A stretch of DNA of 59,778 bases. It comes from Planctomycetota bacterium. GTDB lineage: Bacteria; Planctomycetota; Phycisphaerae; Phycisphaerales; SM1A02. The notes below the pieces were generated by a model. The model was not told the DNA's origin, made no database searches, and worked only from the letters and a program-made list of their open reading frames with translations. The stretch lies in assembly GCA_022563315.1 (NCBI GenBank), contig JADFNO010000003.1, positions 1 through 59,778 of the forward strand, given 5' to 3'. Each line of letters opens with the position of its first letter. The first letter of the stretch is position 1. Positions 57,798 through 59,778 of this stretch are shown here, piece after piece. Both the position numbers and the translations under genes were made by a program.

Positions 57798-59060
57798 ATG
57801 ACCTCCGATTGGCTATTCTGGATCGCCGGTGGATTGCTCGGCATAGCGGGGCTGTGGCTCGCGTACTGGGCCCTTCTTTCTGATCGCGCCAAAGGCCGCA
57901 AGCGCTGTCCAAAGTGCTGGTACGACATGCAAGGGGCAGAAAGTTTACGCTGTCCTGAATGCGGTCATACCGCAAAGAATGATCGCAAACTCCAAAAGAC
58001 CCGGCGGCGTTCGTGCTGGGCCGTTCTAAGCGTCATTGTCCTCATCGGGTCGTCGTTACTTCATCTAGCTCCTCAAGTACGTACTCGCGGTTGGCTATCA
58101 ATTGCCCCAAACACGCTTCTCATACTTATGTTGCCATATGACGAGACCGGACTATTACGTTACCGATTGTTATTGCGTCTTGATGTTGAGGATTACGGGT
58201 ATCCCCCTCTTGTACGTAATGATCTCTATAAGTGGCAGTGGCGTCTTTTCGCTAGTCGGCTTGCTGAGACCGCGAGACGCGATTGGAAGACCGGCAACCC
58301 AACCAAAGTAATAAGAGATATCGATCTCATTCCGGATCGTGTACTCGCCAGCGAAGTTGCGGCGGAGTGTTTGCCGCAGGCCAATAACGAGGACAAAAAC
58401 TGGCTGATCCTCCGGATCGCAATGATCCGTAATGCCAACGAAACGGCGAGCCCAGCGTGTTTGCCAGCTCTGGCAGATCTAGTCGACGAACACGACGAAA
58501 CTCTAGCGCATCTCGCACTGAATTCCATTGAGGCCTTCGACTCAGATGGAGTGTCAGTCTTACCTCAGCTATGTCTTATCTACTCCAACCGGAAGGAGAG
58601 GGGAGCACCGATGCCTTCCATTCTGCGGTCGTTTCGACATATGGGGCCGGCAGCAAGCGCGGCGATTCCCCTGCTGGCGGCCGAACTGGAAGATCCAGAT
58701 CCACATACTCACTTCTCCGCGTTGGAAGGATTAGCAGGGATCGACTTCGCACAGGCGGAACCGTTCTTGCTCGAGCACGTCCACAGCGCAGACGTGGAGC
58801 GTGTTCGGAGAGCACTGACGGTGCTTCTTGTTCTGGAAGGTCAGACCGACCGAGCGCTGGTTGTACTGGACGAACTTAGTCGACACGAGAGTGCCGCCAT
58901 TCGTGAGGTCGTTCCACACTCAATAGTGTGGATGAAAAACCGAGTTGCATCTGCGCTACCAATACTTGATCAGATGCAGGAAGATGGCAGTGAAGAAGTA
59001 CAAAAGGCAGTGAAATGGGCCAAGAGCTTCATTGGGCCTCTCCACCCCGATTCACCCTAA
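57798..59060 (+). CDS. Membrane protein with zinc ribbon and HEAT-like repeats
   Basis: 420 residues from the ATG at 57798. One membrane helix (LFWIAGGLLGIAGLWLAYWALL) is followed by a zinc ribbon 'CPKCWYDMQGAESLRCPECG' and a second helix (SCWAVLSVIVLIGSSLLHL). The C-terminal half has HEAT/Armadillo-like helical repeats ('ACLPALADLVDEHDETLAHLALNSIEAF', 'ASAAIPLLAAELEDPDPHTHFSALEGLAG', 'ERVRRALTVLLVLEGQ'). The zinc ribbon of this type is frequent in Planctomycetota membrane proteins. Function unknown; a protein-binding scaffold at the cytoplasmic membrane is plausible. Codon and GC composition drops visibly from about 58100 to 58600, compared with neighbours. Confidence 0.7.
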   Translation: MTSDWLFWIAGGLLGIAGLWLAYWALLSDRAKGRKRCPKCWYDMQGAESLRCPECGHTAKNDRKLQKTRRRSCWAVLSVIVLIGSSLLHLAPQVRTRGWLSIAPNTLLILMLPYDETGLLRYRLLLRLDVEDYGYPPLVRNDLYKWQWRLFASRLAETARRDWKTGNPTKVIRDIDLIPDRVLASEVAAECLPQANNEDKNWLILRIAMIRNANETASPACLPALADLVDEHDETLAHLALNSIEAFDSDGVSVLPQLCLIYSNRKERGAPMPSILRSFRHMGPAASAAIPLLAAELEDPDPHTHFSALEGLAGIDFAQAEPFLLEHVHSADVERVRRALTVLLVLEGQTDRALVVLDELSRHESAAIREVVPHSIVWMKNRVASALPILDQMQEDGSEEVQKAVKWAKSFIGPLHPDSP

Positions 59061-59778
59061 CCCGGCAACCGACCCGACCTTGTGCATCAAACCCGCTGCG
59101 GCTTCTTGTGTCTCCGCTTCCGCAATCAGGCGCACGATCGGCTCCGTGTTACTTGGTCGTAAATGCACCCAACCCTCGGTGAAATCCACGCGAATGCCGT
59201 CGGACGTGTTGATCTTCTCGTCAGCGAACGCCTCAGTTACCTTCTGAATCATCGACCCGACTGCGTCGCGCCCGCCCACGGCTGATAGATCGAACTTCTG
59301 CTTGATCATTTCATAGTGCGGCAACTCGGAGACGAGATCGCTAAGGGATCGTTTCTCAGCAGCCAACAAACTCAACACCAGCGCCATGGCCGACAGACTG
59401 TCGCGCACGAAACAGACCGGCGGGAAGATCACGCCGCCGTTGCCCTCGCCGCCGATCACGGCGTCCTCGGACCGCATCGCCGCCACGACATTTGCCTCGC
59501 CCACGGCGGTGCGCAGGACACTCGCTCCGGGATATTGCGCCGCGACATCATCGATCATCCTGCTCGTGGAGAGATTGGTGGCAATCACACCACCGCCTTG
59601 CAGTTCAAGCACGCGCTTGGCCGCGAGCACGAGCGTGTATTCCTCGCCGATGTATGTGCCGTGCTCATCGACGATGGCGAGGCGATCGGCGTCGGGGTCC
59701 TGCGCGAAGCCGCAAGCGGCCTGGGCCGTTGCCGTCGCTTTCGCGAGTTCGACGAGATTCTCCTTCAACGGCTCCGGG
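59052..59778 (-). CDS. Phosphohexomutase (phosphoglucomutase/phosphomannomutase/GlmM family), C-terminal part
   Basis: The 5' end is cut by the window edge; 241 codons are visible. 'FAQDPDADRLAIVDE' is the metal-binding loop, 'ATNLSTSRMIDDVAAQY', 'VIGGEGNGGVIFPPVCFVRDSLSAMALVLSLLA' the sugar-binding loop (GEGNGG), and 'RPSNTEPIVRLIAEA' the phosphate-binding loop of domain 4. The upstream phosphoserine domain is outside the window. Such enzymes interconvert hexose-6- and hexose-1-phosphates; GlmM-type members make GlcN-1-phosphate. Convergent with the zinc-ribbon gene; the last 9 bases overlap. Confidence 0.92.
   Translation of the reverse strand, partial: PEPLKENLVELAKATATAQAACGFAQDPDADRLAIVDEHGTYIGEEYTLVLAAKRVLELQGGGVIATNLSTSRMIDDVAAQYPGASVLRTAVGEANVVAAMRSEDAVIGGEGNGGVIFPPVCFVRDSLSAMALVLSLLAAEKRSLSDLVSELPHYEMIKQKFDLSAVGGRDAVGSMIQKVTEAFADEKINTSDGIRVDFTEGWVHLRPSNTEPIVRLIAEAETQEAAAGLMHKVGSVAGLG

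Overview
The window looks like chromosomal DNA of a GC-rich (roughly 60% by eye) member of the Planctomycetota, probably from an environmental or metagenome-derived genome. The clearest pointers are a secreted beta-strand-repeat protein ending in two dockerin-like 'DLDGDG...KDLLILLGNWG' repeats (50973-53081), a membrane protein with the planctomycete-type zinc ribbon 'CPKCWYDM...CPECG' (57798-59060), frequent GTG starts with few strong Shine-Dalgarno sites, and many REP/MITE-like palindromic repeats. No rRNA, tRNA, CRISPR array or prophage was recognised.

Layout. 1-1000: a divergent-free minus-strand pair, a Cys-rich exported protein and the first 83 codons of a TolC-type lipoprotein, probably the start of a metal-efflux operon. 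1.2-9.0 kb: accessory DNA with two copies of a 115-bp palindrome-ended repeat flanking a SecD-P1-like lipoprotein, three proteins of unknown function, and a 24-repeat ankyrin protein. 9.5-35.5 kb: one long plus-strand exopolysaccharide locus headed by a NusG/RfaH-type antiterminator. It encodes a pyruvyl transferase, an asparagine-synthetase-like enzyme, a Wzx flippase, a hexapeptide acetyltransferase, several glycosyltransferases, an F420-hydrogenase-beta-like protein, three methyltransferases, two Wzy/WaaL-like paralogues, FemAB- and CelD-type acyltransferases, two polysaccharide deacetylases, an Alg14/Alg13 pair, a glycosyltransferase fused to a degenerate sugar nucleotidyltransferase, a Wzc-type chain-length/BY-kinase protein and a WbaP-type initiating phosphotransferase. 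36-38.6 kb: a DUF368 (PopT-type) undecaprenyl-phosphate translocase candidate and a CapD-like nucleotide-sugar dehydratase, likely supporting the same pathway.

38.7-59.8 kb: mixed housekeeping and accessory genes: dut, a GNAT, a RAYT transposase between REP hairpins, a BshB1-like deacetylase, a large exported helical protein, a GT4 glycosyltransferase, a four-helix-bundle (23S IVP-type) gene inside inverted repeat arrays, truA, a decayed nucleotidyltransferase, a REP/MITE cluster, a fusion of P-loop-like and deoxyribosyltransferase-like domains, a DedA protein, glycerate kinase, the dockerin protein, a UAP1-like UTP-sugar uridylyltransferase, phoU, pdxJ, dapA, a Nudix hydrolase, the zinc-ribbon/HEAT protein, and a phosphohexomutase cut by the window end.

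How they fit together: the uridylyltransferase and phosphohexomutase can supply nucleotide sugars; WbaP loads the first sugar on undecaprenyl phosphate; glycosyltransferases extend and the methyl-, acetyl-, pyruvyl- and amidotransferase-like enzymes decorate; Wzx flips, Wzy polymerises, Wzc controls length; deacetylases trim; DUF368 and DedA proteins could return the lipid carrier. No exosortase and no Wza-type outer-membrane exporter is visible in the window.
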